A stretch of DNA of 64,000 nucleotides from Inia geoffrensis (Eukaryota > Chordata > Mammalia > Artiodactyla > Iniidae). Under the pieces are notes generated by a model. It was not told the DNA's origin. It searched no databases and worked only from the letters and a program-made list of their open reading frames with translations. The DNA lies in NCBI GenBank assembly GCA_036417435.1, contig JAZAQT010000027.1, positions 248,001-312,000 on the forward strand. Direction: 5' to 3'. Position numbers and translations under genes: made by a program. How positions within the stretch are numbered: position 1 is the stretch's first letter; the number at the start of each line of letters is the position of its first letter. Below, piece by piece: positions 35,039 through 47,879 of this stretch.

Positions 35039-36481
35039 ATGGTTGTGCTGGTTAAGATTAGGGCACGGTTGAGGGTAAGGATTCAGGGGAGGGTCAGGGT
35101 TAGGGTTCGTGTTAGGGTTAGAGTTATGGAATGGGGAGGAATTAGGATACAGGTTAGGGTACGACAACGGCTTAGGTTTAGCGTACATCTGAGGGAACGG
35201 GTTAGTGTTGGTGAACTGATTAAGATTAAGGCACGGGTGAGTGTAAGGCATCGGGTGAGTGTCAGGTTAAGGGTTCGGTTTAGGGTTAGGGTTAGGGAAT
35301 GGGGAGGGTTTAGGGTACAGGTAAGGGAACGGCAAAGGTTTAGCGATAGCGTACGTGTGAGGGCAATGTTTAGTGCTGGTGTACTGGTTAATATTAGAGC
35401 ACGGGTGAGGGTAAAGCTTCGGGTGAGGGTCAGTGTTAGGGTTCGGGTTAGGGTTAGGATTAGGGAATGCGGAGGAATTAGGATACATGTTATGGTATGG
35501 CAAAGCTTTTCGCTTAGTGTACGTGTGAGGGCACAGGTTAATGTTGATGTACTGATTAAGATTAGGGCACATGTGAGGGTAAGGCTTCAGGTGAGAGTCA
35601 GGGTTATGCCTCGGGTTAGGGTTAAGGTTAGGGAATGGGGAGGGATTAGGGTACAGGTTAGTGTACAGCAGATGTTTTTGTTTTGGGTTAGGGTTAGGGA
35701 ATGGGAAGGGATTAGGGCACAGGTTAGGGCATGGCAGTGGTTAATAATTTGCGTAAGTGTGAGGGCACGGTTTAGTATTGTTGTACTGGTTAAGATTAGG
35801 GCACGGGTGACGGTAAGGCTTCGGGTGAGGGTCAGGGTTAGGGTTTGGCTTAGCGTTAGGGTTAGGGAATGTGGAGGGATTAGGGTAAAGTTTAGGGTAC
35901 GGCTGCTGTTTAATGTTAGCGTACATGTGAGAGCACAGTTTAGTGTTGGTGTACTGGTTAAGATTAGGGCAGGGGGCAGGGTGAGGCTTCGGGTGAGAGA
36001 CAGTTTTAGGGTTCGGGTTCGGGTTAGAGTGAGGCAATGGGTAGGGATTAGGTTACAGGTGATGGTAAGGCAACGGTTTATGGTTATCGTACGTTTGAGG
36101 GCAGAGGTTAGTGTGCATGTCCTGGTTAAGATTATGACACAAGTGAGGGTAAGTCTTCGTTTGAGGGTCAGGGTTAGGGTTCAGTTGAGGGTTAGTGGTA
36201 GGGAATGGGGAGGGATTAGGGTACAGGTTAGTGTACGGCTACAGTTTAGGTTTAGCGTACGTGTGAGGGCACGGGTTAGTCTTGGTGTGCTGGTTAAAAC
36301 TAGGGCACGGGTGAGTGTAAGGCTTTGGGTGAGGGTCAGGTTAAGGGTTCGGTTTAGTGTTAGTGTTAGGGAATGGGGAGATTTAGGGTACAGGTTCGGT
36401 TACGGCAATGGTTTATGTTTATCGTACATTTGGGGGCACAAGTTAGTGTTGATGTACTGGTTAAGATTAGGGCACAGGTGA
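35039..36481 (+). other. 480-codon valine-arginine-rich open frame in satellite B (not a conventional gene)
   Basis: It begins with a real ATG at 35,039 (A at -3, G at +4) and ends at a TGA at 36,481. The translation is mostly VR, RV and VRVRV stretches, because AGGGTT-phase reading of TTAGGG gives Arg-Val. Every 56 codons the same monomer wording returns (VSVGVLVKIRARV). The frame stays open because 6 and 168 are multiples of three and G-rich hexamers lack stops in this phase. There is no intron, domain or codon-bias evidence of selection. It would lie on a TERRA-sense transcript. I list it because such RNA is reported to be translated into dipeptide repeats, not as a gene prediction. Confidence 0.6.
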
Positions 36482-39400
36482 GGGTAAGGCTTCGGTGACG
36501 GACAGGATTAGGGTTAGGGTTAGGGTTAGGCAATGGGGAGGGATTAGGTTACAAGTTAGGGTACAGCAACGTTTTACGGTTCGTGTACTTGTGATTGCAC
36601 TGGTTAGTATTGGTGTATGTGTTAAGATTAGGTCACGGGTGAGGGTAAGGCTTCAGGTGAGGGTCAGGGTTAGGATTCGGGTTAGGGTTAGGGTTAGGAA
36701 ATAGGGTGGGACTATTGTAAAGTTTAGGGTACGGAAACTGTTCAGGGTTATCATACGTTTGAGGGCACAAGTTAGTGTTGATGTCATGGTCAAGATTAGG
36801 GAACAGGTGAGGGTAAGGCTTCGGGTGAGAGTCAGGGTTAGGGTGGGTGTTAGGGTTAGTTTTATTGAATGAGGAGGGATTAGGGTACAGATTACTGTAC
36901 TGCAGGGGTTTAGGATTCGTGTACGTGTGAGGGCACGGGTTAGTGTTGGTGAACTGGTTAAGATTAAGGCACGGGTGAGTGTAAGGTTTTGGGTGAGGGT
37001 CAGGTTTAGGGTTCAGGTTAGGGTTAGGGTTAGGGAATGGAGAGGGATTAGGGTACAGGTTAGGGTACCGCTGCGGTTTAGTGTTAGCGTACGTGTGAGG
37101 GCACGAGTTAGTCTTGGTGTCCTGGTTAAGATTAGGGCATGGGTGAGGGTAAGGCTTCGGGTGAGGGTCAGGGTTAGGATTCGGGTTAGGGTTAGGGTTA
37201 GGGAATGGGGAGATATTAGGGCACAGTTTAGGGTACCACAACGCTTAAGGTTTAGCGTACCTGTGAGGTCACTAGTTAGTGTTAGTGTACTGCTTACGAT
37301 TAGGGCACTGGTGAGGGTAAGGCCTCGGAAGAGGGTCACGTTAAGGGTTAGGGTTAGGGTTAGGGTTAGGGAATGGGGATTGATTGGGGTACAGGTTAGG
37401 GTACGGCAATGGCATAGGGTTAGCGTACGTTAGAGGGCATGGGTTAGTGTTGATGTACTGGTTAAAATTAGGACACGGGTGAGGGTAAAGTTTCGGGTGA
37501 GTGTCATGGTTAGGTTTCAGGTTAGGGTTAGGGTTAGGGAATGGAGAGGGATTAGGGTACAGGTTAGGGTACCGCTGCGGTTTAGTGTTAGCGTACGTGT
37601 GAGGTCACAAGTTAGTCTTGGTGTCCTGGTTAAGATTAGGGCACGGGTGAGGGTAAGGCTTCGGGTGAGGGTCAGGGTTAGGATTCGGGTTAGGGTTAGG
37701 GTTAGGGAATGGAGAGGGATTAGGGTACAGCTTAGGGTACGACAATGATTAAGGGTTAGCGTAAGTGTGAGGGCACAAGTTAGTGTTGGTGTACTGGTTA
37801 AGACAAGGGCACCGATGAGGGTAAGGCCTCGGAAAAGGGTCACCTTCAGGGTTTCGCTTAGGGTTAGGGTTAGGGAATGGGGAGGCATTGGGGTACAGGA
37901 TAGGGTACGACAATGCTTAAGGGTTAGCGTACGTTTGAGGGCATGAGTTAGTGTTTGTGTACTGGTTAAGATTAGGGCATTGGTTAGGGTAGGGCATCGG
38001 AAGTGGGTCAGTTTTAGGGATGGGGTTAGGGTTAGGGTTAAGGAATGGGGAGGGATTAGGGTACAATTTAGGGTACGACAACGCTTAAGGTTTAACGTAC
38101 GTGTGAGGGCACGAGTTAGTGTTGGTGTCCTGGTTAAGATTAGGGCACGGGTGAGGGTAAGGCTTCGGGTGAGGGTCAGGGTTAGGATTCGGGTTAGGGT
38201 TAGGGTTAAGGAATGCAGATGGATTAGGGTACAGCTTAGGGTACGACAGTGCTTAAGGGTTAGCGTTCGTGTGAGGGCAAAGGTTAGTGTTAGTGTCCTG
38301 GTTAAGATTAGGGCAGGGGTGAGGGTAAGGCTTCAGGTGAGGGTCAGGGTTAGGATTCGGGTTAGGGTTAGGGTTAGGGAATGGGGAGGGATTAGGGTAC
38401 AGTTTAGGGTACGACAACGATTAAGGGTTAGCGTACGTGTGAGGGCACGAGTTAGTGTTGGTGTCCTGGTTAAGATTAGGGCACGGGTGAAGGTAAGGTT
38501 TCGGGTGAGGGTCAGGGATAGAATTCGGGTTAGGGTTAGGGTTAGGGAATGGGGAGATATTAGGGCACAGTTTAGGGTACCACAACGCTTAAGGTTTAGC
38601 GTACGTGTGAGGGCACGAGTTAGTGTTGGTGTCCTGGTTAAGATTAAGGCACGGGTGAGGGTAAGGTTTCGGGTGAGGGTCACGGATAGAATTCGGGTTA
38701 GGTTTAGGGTTAGGGAATGGGGAGATATTAGGGCACAGTTTAGGGTACCACAACGCTTAAGGTTTAGCGTACGTGTGAGGTCACTAGTTAGTGTTAGTGT
38801 ACTGCTTACGATTAGGGCACGGGTGAGGGTAAGGCCTCGGAAGAGGGTCACGTTAAGGTTAGAGTTATGGTTAGGGTTAGGGAATGGGGATTGATTAGGG
38901 TACAGGTTAGTGCACGGCAATGGCTTAGGGTTTAGCGTACGTTAGAGGGCATGGGTTAGTGTTGATGTACTGGTTAAAATTAGGACACGGGTGAGGGTAA
39001 AGTTTCGGGTGAGTGTCATGGTTAGGTTTCAGGTTAGGGTTAGGGTTAGTGAATGGAGAGGGATTAGGGTACAGGTTAGGGTACGACAATGCTTAAGGGT
39101 TAGCGTAAGTGTGAGGTCACGAGTTAGTGTTGGTGTACTGGTTAAGACAAAGGCACCGATGAGGGTAAGGCCTTGGAAAAGGGTCACGTTCAGGGTTTCG
39201 CTTAGGGTTAGGGTTAGGGAATGGGGAGGGATTAGGGTACAGGATAGGGGACGACAACGCTTAAGGTTTAGCGTACGTGTGAGGGCACGAGTTAGTGTTG
39301 GTGTCCTGGTTAAGATTAGGGCACGGGTGAGGGTAAGGCTTCGCGTGAGTGTCAGGGTTAGGATTCGGGTTAGGGTTAGGGTTAAGGAATGCAGAGGGAT

Positions 39401-40439
39401 TAGGGTACAGCTTAGGGTACGACGGTGCTTAAGGGTTAGCGTTCGTGTGAGGGCAAGGGTTAGTGTTTGTGTCCTGGTTAAGATTAGGGCACGGGTGAGG
39501 GTAAGGCTTCAGGTGAGGGTCAGGCTTAGGATTCGGGTTCTGGTTAGGGTTAGGGAATGGGGAGAGATTAGGGTACAGTTAAGGGTACGACAACGATTAA
39601 GTGTTAGGGTACGTGTGAGGACACCAGTTAGTGTTGTTGTCTTGGTTAAGATTAGGGCACGTGTGAAGGTAAAGTTTCGGGTGAGGGTCAGGGATAGAAT
39701 TCGGGTTAGGGTTAGGGTTAGGGAATGGGGAGATATTAAGGCACAGTTTAGAGTACCACAACGCTTAAGGTTTAGCGTACGTGTGAGGTCACTAGTTAGT
39801 GTTAGTGTACTGCTTACGATTAGGGCACGGGTGAGGGTAAGGCCTCGGAAGAGGGTCACGTTAAGGGTTAGGTTTAGGGTGAGTGTTAGGGAATGGGGAT
39901 TGATTAGGGTACAGGTTAGTGTACGGGAATGGCTTAGGGTTAGCGTACGTTAGAGGGCATGGATTAGTGTTGATGTACTGGTTAAAATTAGGACACGGGT
40001 GAGGGTAAAGTTTCGGGTGAGTGTCATGGTTAGGTTTCAGATTAGGGTTAGGGTTAGAGAATGGAGAGGGATTAGGGTACAGGTTAGGGTACTGCTGCAG
40101 TTTAGTGTTAGCATACGTGTGAGGGCACGAGTTAGTCTTGGTGTCCTGGTTAAGATTAGGGCGCGGGTGAGTGTAAGGCTTCGGGTGAGGGTCAGGGTTA
40201 GGATTCGGGTTAGGGTTAGGGTTCGGGAATGGAGAGGGATTAGGGTACAGGTTAGGGTACTGCTGCGGTTTAGTGTTAGCATACGTGTGAGGGCACGAGT
40301 TAGTCTTGGTGTCCTGGTTAAGATTAGGGCACGGGTGAGTGTAAGGTTTCGGGTGAGGGTCAGGATTAGGATTCGGGTTAGGGTTAGGGTTCGGGAATGG
40401 AGAGGGATTAGGGTACAGGTTAGGGTACGACAATGCTTA

Positions 40440-42770
40440 AGGGTTAGCGTAAGTGTGAGGGCACGAGTTAGTGTTGGTGTACTGGTTAAGACAAAGGCAC
40501 CGATGAGGGTAAGGCCTCGGAAAAGGGTCACATTCAGGGTTTCGCTTAGGGTTAGGGTTAGGGAATGGGGAGGGATTAGGGTACAGGATAGGATACGACA
40601 ATGCTTAAGGGTTAGCGTATGTTTGAGGGCATGAGTTAGTGTTTGTGTACTGGTTAAGGTTAGGGCATTGGTTAGCGTAGGGCATCGGAAGTGGGTCAGG
40701 TTTAGGGATGGGGTTAGGATTAGGGTTAAGGAATGGGGAGGGATTAGGGTAAAATTTAGGGTACGACAATGCTTAAGGTTTAGTGTACGTGTGAGGGCAC
40801 GAGTTAGTGTTGGTGTCCTGGTTAAGATTAGGGCACGGATGAGGGTAAGGCTTCGGGTGAGGGTCAGGGTTAGGATTCGGTTTAGGGTTAGGGTTAAGGA
40901 ATGCAGAGGGATTAGGGTACAGCTTAGGGTACGACAGTGCTTAAGGGGTAGCGTTCGTGTGAGCGCAAGGGTTAGTGTTAGTGTCCTGGTTAAGATTAGG
41001 GCACGGGTGAGGGTAAGGCTTCAGCTGAGGGTCAGGGTTAGGATTCGGGTTAGGGTTACGGTTAGGGAATGGGGAGGGATTAGGGTACAATTTTGGGTAC
41101 GACAACGCTTAAGGTTTAGCGTACGTGTGAGGTCACTACTTAGTGTTAGTGTACTGCTTACGATTAGGGCACGGGTGAGGGTAAGGCCTCGGAAGATGGT
41201 CACGTTAAGGGTTAGGGTTAGGGTTAGGGAATGGGGATTGATTAGGGTACAGGTTAGGGTACAGCAATGGCTTAGGGTTAGCGTACGTTAGAGGGCATGG
41301 GTTAGTGTTGATGTACTGGTTAAAATTAGGACACGGGTGAGGGTAAAGTTTCGGGTGAGTGTCATGGTTATGTTTCAGGTTAGGGTTAGGCTTAGGGAAT
41401 GGAGAGGGATTAGGGTACAGGTTAGGGTACTGCTGCGGTTTAGTGTTAGCATACGTGTGAGGGCACGAGTTAGTCTTGGTGTCCTGGTTAAGATTATGGC
41501 ACGTGTGAGTGTAAGGTTTCGGGTGAGGGTCAGGGTTAGGATTCGGGTTAGGGTTAGGGTTCGGGAATGGAGAGGGATTAGGGTACAGGTTAGGGTACGA
41601 CAATGCTTAAAGGTTAGCGTAAGTGTGAGGGCACGAGTTAGTGTTGGTGTACTGGTTAAGACAAAGGCACCGATTAGGGTAAGGCCTCGGAAAAGGGTCA
41701 CATTCAGGGTTTCGCTTAGGGTTAGGGTTAGGGAATGGGGAGGGATTAGGGTACAGGATAGGGTACGACAATGCTTAAGGGTTAGCGTACGTTTGAGGGC
41801 ATGAGTTAGTGTTTGTGTACTGGTTAAGGTTAGGGCATTGGTTAGCGTAGGGCATCGGAAGTGGGTCAGGTTTAGGGATGGGGTTAGGATTAGGGTTAAG
41901 GAATGGGGAGGGATTAGGGTAAAATTTAGGGTACGACAATGCTTAAGGTTTAGTGTACGTGTGAGGGCACGAGTTAGTGTTGGTGTCCTGGTTAAGATTA
42001 GGGCACGGATGAGGGTAAGGCTTCGGGTGAGGGTCAGGGTTAGGATTCGGTTTAGGGTTAGGGTTAAGGAATGCAGAGGGATTAGGGTACAGCTTAGGGT
42101 ACGACAGTGCTTAAGGGTTAGCGTTCGTGTGAGCGCAAGGGTTAGTGTTAGTGTCCTGGTTAAGATTAGGGCACGGGTGAGGGTAAGGCTTCAGCTGAGG
42201 GTCAGGGTTAGGATTCGGGTTAGGGTTACGGTTAGGGAATGGGGAGGGATTAGGGTACAATTTTGGGTACGACAACGCTTAAGGTTTAGCGTACGTGTGA
42301 GGTCACTACTTAGTGTTAATGTACTGCTTACGATTAGGGCACGGGTGAGGGTAAGGCTTCGGAAGATGGTCACGTTAAGGGTTAGGGTTAGGGTTAGGGT
42401 TAGGGAATGGGGATTGATTAGGGTACAGGTTAGGGTACAGCAATGGCTTAGGGTTAGCGTACGTTAGAGGGCATGGGTTAGTGTTGATGTACTGGTTAAA
42501 ATTAGGACACGGGTGTGGGTAAAGTTTCGGGTGAGTGTCATGGTTATGTTTCAGGTTAGGGTTAGGGTTAGGGAATGGAGAGGGATTAGGGTACAGGTTA
42601 GGGTACTGCTGCGGTTTAGTGTTAGCATACGTGTGAGGGCACGAGTTAGTCTTGGTGTCCTGGTTAAGATTAGGGCACTGGTGAGAGTAAGGTTTCGGGT
42701 GAGGGTCAGGGTTAGGATTCGGGTTAGGGTTAGGGTTCGGGAATGGAGAGGGATTAGGGTACAGGTTAGG
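40440..42770 (+). repeat. Tandem pair of 7-monomer (1,170-bp) units lacking type m4
   Basis: 40,668-41,595 and 41,838-42,770 are almost identical at an offset of 1,170 bp. In both, m3 is followed directly by m5. The m4 monomer with the gaattc site is absent, and an m3/m5 hybrid joins the units (attttgggtacgacaacgc). This is a clear unequal-crossover product. Confidence 0.8.
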
Positions 42771-43139
42771 GTACGACAACGATTAAGGGTTAGCGTACGT
42801 GTGAGGGCACGAGTTAGTGTTGGTGTCCTGGTTAAGATTAGGGCACGGGTGAGGATAAGGTTTCGGGTGAGGGTCACGGATAGAATTCGGGTTAGGTTTA
42901 GGGTTAGGGAATGGGGAGATATTAGGGCACAGTTTAGGGTACCACAACGCTTAAGGTTTAGCGTACGTGTGAGGTCACTAGTTAGTGTTAGTGTACTGCT
43001 TACGATTAGGGCACGGGTGAGGGTAAGGCCTCGGAAGAGGGTCACGTTAAGGTTAGGGTTATGGTTAGGGTTAGGGAATGGGGATTGATTAGGGTACAGG
43101 TTAGTGTACGGCAATGGCTTAGGGTTTAGCGTACATTAG

Positions 43140-46100
43140 AAGGCATGGGTTAGTGTTGATGTACTGGTTAAAATTAGAACACGGGTGAGGGTAAAGTTTC
43201 GGGTGAGTGTCATGGTTATGTTTCAGGTTAGGGTTAGGGTTAGGGAATGGAGAGGGATTAGGGTACAGGTTAGGGTACTGCTGCGGTTTAGTGTTAGCAC
43301 ACGTGTGAGGGCACGAGTTAGTCTTGGTGTCCTGGTTAAGATTAGGGCACGGGTGAGTGTAAGGCTTCGGGTGAGGGTCAGGGTTAGGATTCGGGTTAGG
43401 GTTAGGGTTCGGGAATGGAGAGGGATTAGGGTACAGGTTAGGGTACGACAACGATTAAGGGTTAGCGTACGTGTGAGGGCACGAGTTAGTGTTGGTGTCC
43501 TGGTTAAGATTAGGGCACGGGTGAGGGTAAGGTTTCGGGTGAGGGTCAGGGATAGAATTCGGGTTAAGGTTAGGGTTAGGGAATGGGGAGATATTAGGGC
43601 ACAGTTTAGGGTACCACAACGCTTAAGGTTTAGCGTACGTGTGAGGGCACGAGTTAGTGTTGGTGTCCTGGTTAAGATCAGGGCACGGGTGAGGGTAAGG
43701 TTTCGGGTGAGGGTCAGGGATAGAATTCGGGTTAGGTTTAGTGTTAGGGAATGGGGAGATATTAGGGCACAGTTTAGGGTACCACAACACTTAAGGTTTA
43801 GCGTACGTGTGAGGTCACTAGTTAGTGTTAGTGTACTGCTTACGATGAGGGCACGGGTGAGGGTAAGGCCTCGGAAGAGGGTCACGTTAAGGTTAGGTTT
43901 ATGGTTAGGGTTGCGGAATGGGGATTGATTAGGGTACAGGTTAGTGTACGGCAATGGCTTAGGGTTAGCGTACGTTAGAGGGCATGGGTTAGTGTTGATG
44001 TACTGGTTAAAATTAGGACACGGGTGAGGGTAAAGTTTCGGGTGAGTGTCATGGTTAGGTCTCAGGTTAGGGTTAGGGTTAGGGAATGGAGAGGGATTGG
44101 GGTACAGGTTAGGGTACGACAATGCTTAAGGGTGAGCGTAAGTGTGAGGGCACGAGTTAGTGTTGGTGTACTGGTTAAGACAAAGGCATCGATGAGGGTA
44201 AGGCCTCGGAAAAGGGTAACGTTCAGGGTTTCGCTTAGGGTTAGGATTAGGGAATGGGGAGGGATTAGGGTACAGGATAGGGTACGACAACACTTAAGGT
44301 TTAGCGTACGTGTGAGGGCACGAGTTAGTCTTGGTGTCCTGGTTAAGATTAGGGCACGGGTGAGGGTAAGGCTTCGGGTGAGGGTCAGGTTTAGGATTTG
44401 GGTTAGGGTTAGGGTTAGGGAATGGGGATTGATTAGGGTACAGGTTAGGGTACGGCAATGTGTTAGGGTTAGCGTACGTTAGAGGGCATGGGTTAGTGTT
44501 GATGTACTGGTTAAAATTAGGACACGGGTGAGGGTAAAGTTTCGGGTGAGTGTCATGGTTAGGTTTCAGGTTAGGGTTAGGGTTAGGGAATGGAGAGGGA
44601 TTAGGGTACAGGTTAGGGTACCGCTGAGGTTTAGTGTTAGCGTACGTGTGAGGTCACGAGTTAGTCTTGGTGTCCTGGTTAAGATTAGGGAACGGGTGAG
44701 GGTAAGGCTTCGGGTGAGGGTCAGGGTTAGGATTCGGGTTAGGGTTAGGGTTAAGGAATGCAGAGGGAGTAGGGTACAGCTTAGGGTACGACAGTGCTTA
44801 AGGTTTAGCGTTCGTGTGAGGGCAAGGGTTAGTGTTAGTGTCCTGGTTAAGATTAGGTCACGGGTGAGGGTAAGGCTTCGGGTGAGGGTCAGGGTTAGGA
44901 TTCGGGTTAGGGTTAGGGTTAGGGAATGGGGAGGGATTAGGGTACAATTTTGGGCACGACAACCCTTAAGGTTCAGCGTACGTGTGAGGTCACTAGTTAG
45001 TGTTAGTGTACTGCTTACGATAAGGGCACGGGTGAGGGTAAGGCCTCGGAAGATGGTCACGTTAAGGGTTAGGGTTAGGGTTAGGGAATGGGGATTGATT
45101 AGGGTACAGGTTAGGGTACAGCAATGGCTTAGGGTTAGCGTACGTTAGAGGGCATGGGTTAGTGTTGATGTACTGGTTAAAATTAGGACACGGGTGAGGG
45201 TAAAGTTTCAGGTGAGTGTCATGGTTATGTTTCAGGTTAGGGTTAGGGTTAGGGAATGGAGAGGGATTAGGGTACAGGTTAGGGTACTGCTGCGGTTTAG
45301 TGTTAGCACACGTGTGAGGGCACGAGTTAGTCTTGGTGTCCTGGTTAAGATTAGGGCACGGGTGAGTGTAAGGCTTCGGGTGAGGGTCAGGGTTAGGATT
45401 CGGGTTAGGGTTAGGGTTCGGGAATGGAGAGGGATTAGGGTACAGGTTAGGGTACGACAACGATTAAGGGTTAGCGTACGTGTGAGGGCACGAGTTAGTG
45501 TTGGTGTCCTGGTTAAGATTAGGGCACGGGTGAGGGTAAGGTTTCGGGTGAGGGTCAGGGATAGAATTCGGGTTAAGGTTAGGGTTAGGGAATGGGGAGA
45601 TATTAGGGCACAGTTTAGGGTACCACAACGCTTAAGGTTTAGCGTACGTGTGAGGGCACGAGTTAGTGTTGGTGTCCTGGTTAAGATCAGGGCACGGGTG
45701 AGGATAAGGTTTCGGGTGAGGGTCAGGGATAGAATTCGGGTTAGGTTTAGTGTTAGGGAATGGGGAGATATTAGGGCACAGTTTAGGGTACCACAACACT
45801 TAAGGTTTAGCGTACGTGTGAGGTCACTAGTTAGTGTTAGTGTACTGCTTACGATTAGGGCACGGGTGAGGGTAAGGCCTCGGAAGAGGGTCACGTTAAG
45901 GTTAGGTTTATGGTTAGGGTTGGGGAATGGGGATTGATTAGGGTACAGGTTAGTGTACGGCAATGGCTTAGGGTTAGCGTACGTTAGAGGGCATGGGTTA
46001 GTGTTGATGTACTGGTTAAAATTAGGACACGGGTGAGGGTAAAGTTTCGGGTGAGTGTCATGGTTAGGTTTCAGGTTAGGGTTAGGGTTAGGGAATGGAG

Positions 46101-46760
46101 AGGGATTAGGGTACAGGTTAGGGTACGACAATGCTTAAGGGTGAGCGTAAGTGTGAGGGCACGTGTTAGTGTTGGTGTACTGGTTAAGACAAAGGCACCG
46201 ATGAGGGTAAGGCCTCGGAAAAGGGTAACGTTCAGGGTTTCGCTTAGGGTTAGGATTAGGGAATGGGGAGGGATTAGGGTACAGGATAGGGTACGACAAC
46301 GCTTAAGGTTTAGCGTACGTGTGAGGGCACGAATTAGTCTTGGTGTCCTGGTTAAGATTAGGGCACGGGTGAGGGTAAGGCTTCGGGTGAGGGTCAGGTT
46401 TAGGATTCGGGTTAGGGTTAGGGTTAGGGAATGGGGATTGATTAGGGTACAGGTTAGGGTACGGCAATGTCTTAGGGTTAGCGTACGTTAGAGGGCATGG
46501 GTTAGTGTTGATGTACTGGTTAAAATTAGGACACGGGTGAGGGTAAAGTTTCGGGTGAGTGTCATGGTTAGGTTTCAGGTTAGGGTTAGGGTTAGGGAAT
46601 GGAGAGGGATTAGGGTACAGGTTAGGGTACCGCTGAGGTTTAGTGTTAGCGTACGTGTGAGGTCACGAGTTAGTCTTGGTGTCCTGGTTAAGATTAGGGA
46701 ACGGGTGAGGGTAAGGCTTCGGGTGAGGGTCAGGGTTAGGATTCGGGTTAGGGTTAGGGT
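43140..46760 (+). repeat. 2,009-bp-offset duplication (12-monomer unit)
   Basis: About 43,140-44,750 is nearly identical to 45,150-46,760. Matching landmarks occur at 43,185/45,194, 44,024/46,033 and 44,528/46,537, all 2,009 bp apart. 2,009 is twelve monomers minus 7 bp, so the indel it carries is shared by both copies. It contains two consecutive m4-type monomers. Confidence 0.82.
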
Positions 46761-47879
46761 TAGGGAATGGAGAGGGATTAGGGTACAGGTTAGGGTACGA
46801 CAATGCTTAAGGGTTAGCGTAAGTGTGAGGGCACGAGTTAGTGTTGGTGTACTGGTTAAGACAAGGGCACCGATGAGGGTAAGGCCTCGGAAAAGGGTCA
46901 CGTTCAGTCTTTCGCTTAGGGTTAGGGTTAGGGAATTGGGATGGATTGGGGTACAGGATAGGGTACGACAATGCTTAAGGGTTAGCATACGTTTGAGAGC
47001 ATGAGTTAGTGTTTGTGTACTGGTTAAGGTTAGGGCATTGGTTAGGGTAGGGCATCGGAAGTGGGTCAGGTTTAGGGATGGGGTTAGGGTTAGGGTTAAG
47101 GAATGGGGAGGGATTAGGGTACAATTTAGGGTACGACAACGCTTAAGGTTTAGTGTGCGTGTGAGGGCACGAGTTAGTGTTGGTGTCCTGGTTAAGATTA
47201 GGGCACGGACGAGGGTAAGGCTTCGGGTGAGGGTCAGGGTTAGGATTCGGTTTAGGGTTAGGGTTAAGGAATGCAGAGGGATTAGGGTACAGCTTAGGGT
47301 ACGACAGTGCTTAAGGGTTAGCGTTCGTGTGAGGGCAAGGGTTAGTGTTAGTGTCCTGCTTAAGATTATGGCACCGGTGAGGGTAAGGCTTCAGGTGAGG
47401 GTCAGGGTTAGGATCCGGGTTAGGGTTAGGGTTAGGGAATGGGGAGGGATTAGGGTACAGTATAGGGTACGACAACGATTAAGGGTTAGCGTACGTGTGA
47501 GGGCACGAGTTACTGTTGGTGTCCTGGTTAAGATTAGGGCACGGGTGAGGGTAAGGTTTAGGGTGAGGGTCAGGGATAGAATTCGGGTTAGGGTTAGGGT
47601 TAGGGAATGGGAAGATATTAGGGCACAGTTTAGGGTACCACAACGCTTAAGGTTTAGCGTACGTTTCAGGTCACTAGTTAGTGTTAGTGTACTGCTTACG
47701 ATTAGGGCACGGGTGAGGGTGAGGCCTCGGAAGAGTGTCATGTTAAGGGTTAGGGTTAGGGCTAGGGTTAGGGAATGGGGATTGCTTAGGGAACAGGTTA
47801 GTGTACGGCAATGGCTTAGGGTTAGCGTACGTTAGAGGGCATGGGTTAGTGTTGATGTACAGGTAAAAATTAAGACACG

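Larger units (their letters stand above)
22181..37000 (+). repeat. Satellite B, monomeric (unordered) domain
   Basis: Here the 168-bp units follow one another without a visible longer period. Neighbours differ at many sites, with 6-bp and larger indels, and some units are shortened (for example near 35,660-35,690) or locally duplicated. The first 1.5-2 kb next to satellite A is the most degenerate. This is the pattern expected of an old part of the array no longer homogenised by unequal exchange. The right limit is approximate. Confidence 0.8.
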
